DNA of 64,000 nt from Nordella sp. HKS 07 (GTDB lineage: Bacteria > Pseudomonadota > Alphaproteobacteria > Rhizobiales > Aestuariivirgaceae): contig NZ_CP049258.1 of assembly GCF_011046735.1 (NCBI RefSeq), positions 3,862,001 to 3,926,000 on the forward strand. The letters are read 5' to 3'. The notes beneath the pieces were generated by a model that searched no databases, was not told the DNA's origin, and saw only the letters and a list, made by a program, of their open reading frames with translations. The translations under genes and the position numbers were made by a program. Shown piece after piece: positions 63,647 through 64,000 of the stretch; the stretch's first letter is position 1, and the number at the start of each line of letters is the position of its first letter.

Positions 63647-63916
63647 CTATTGCCGGGTCTTGTTAAGGGTAAACTCCCCCGCACGGATGCGCTCCGGCAA
63701 CCGTTCCGCCATGCGCGCCACCGGTTCCTCGCCATAGGTGGTGATGAGGTCGGAAAGGGCTGCGAAAATCGCCGCCGTCGCCACGCAATCGGGATCGATG
63801 CCGTCATACACGGCCTCCTCCCAGGCTTCCATGATATAGCGTAGCGCCACATATTTGGGCTCGGTATGCGGCGCGGGGGCCGGTGTCTTCAGAGCTTCTC
63901 TATCCATTCCATCCAC
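63647..63916 (-). CDS. conserved small hypothetical protein
   Basis: An 89-residue protein with a central helical part: KYVALRYIMEAWEEAVYDGI, then ATAAIFAALSDLITTYGEEP and VARMAERLPERIRAGEF. It has no signal peptide or membrane helix. The composition and codon use fit the core genome, so it is probably real. No family function known to me. The ATG at 63916 is used; 84 bp remain to the window edge without another gene. Confidence 0.7.
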   Translation of the reverse strand: MDGMDREALKTPAPAPHTEPKYVALRYIMEAWEEAVYDGIDPDCVATAAIFAALSDLITTYGEEPVARMAERLPERIRAGEFTLNKTRQ

Positions 63917-64000
63917 CTTGCAGTTCCCGGAACGCAGGGAAGCGCTTGCGAAGCCGACGCCCGGTACACCGGAGCCGGCGAGCCCACCAACCGAATCAGC

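Overview
The window looks like the chromosome of an alphaproteobacterium, probably of the order Hyphomicrobiales. High-GC housekeeping genes fill the right third in an order typical of that group: rpmH, rnpA, yidC, engB, argB, a HAD 5'-nucleotidase, dapD, dapE and truA. The species cannot be named from the sequence alone.

Left edge, 1-11209: a tight leftward operon of seven overlapping or nearly abutting genes. In order of transcription it encodes a DNA cytosine-5 methyltransferase, a Vsr-type endonuclease, a SNF2-like helicase of the DISARM DrmD type, a giant Eco57I/DrmMI-type adenine methyltransferase, a 150-residue unknown protein, an AspBHI-like methylation-dependent endonuclease, and a STAS-like/GHKL ATPase cut by the window edge. 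This is a phage-defence locus with an unusual mix of parts.

Middle, 11500-49443: an integrated genomic island of about 38 kb. A 46-bp piece of tRNA-Phe lies at 11500-11545 and recurs as the 3' half of the intact tRNA-Phe gene at 49398-49473. Next to the tRNA end are a tyrosine integrase, an excisionase-like protein, a ribbon-helix-helix-like protein and an intact Toprim/DUF3631 replication pair. The left end holds wreckage of an older, related element: tRNA scars, integrase pieces and a broken primase-helicase. The cargo includes a four-gene redox/hydrolase operon (metallophosphoesterase, GMC oxidoreductase-hydrolase fusion, SRPBCC-metallo-beta-lactamase fusion, nitroreductase-like protein) and a 1354-residue HTH protein that is a candidate stand-alone defence protein. 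From about 30 kb to 43 kb the island is decaying: a broken Dyp peroxidase, WD40 genes with a 249-bp tandem array, IS5 and IS66 remnants, a frameshifted phzF gene and other fragments. Two putative lipoproteins and a 510-residue protein of unknown function still look intact there.

Right, 49647-64000: a tRNA-Arg gene, a P1-family peptidase, a sensor histidine kinase, then the core ribosome/membrane-insertion block (rpmH to engB), arginine and lysine/diaminopimelate genes (argB, dapD, dapE), small membrane proteins, a DMT transporter and truA. Short palindromic repeats lie in several core intergenic gaps.
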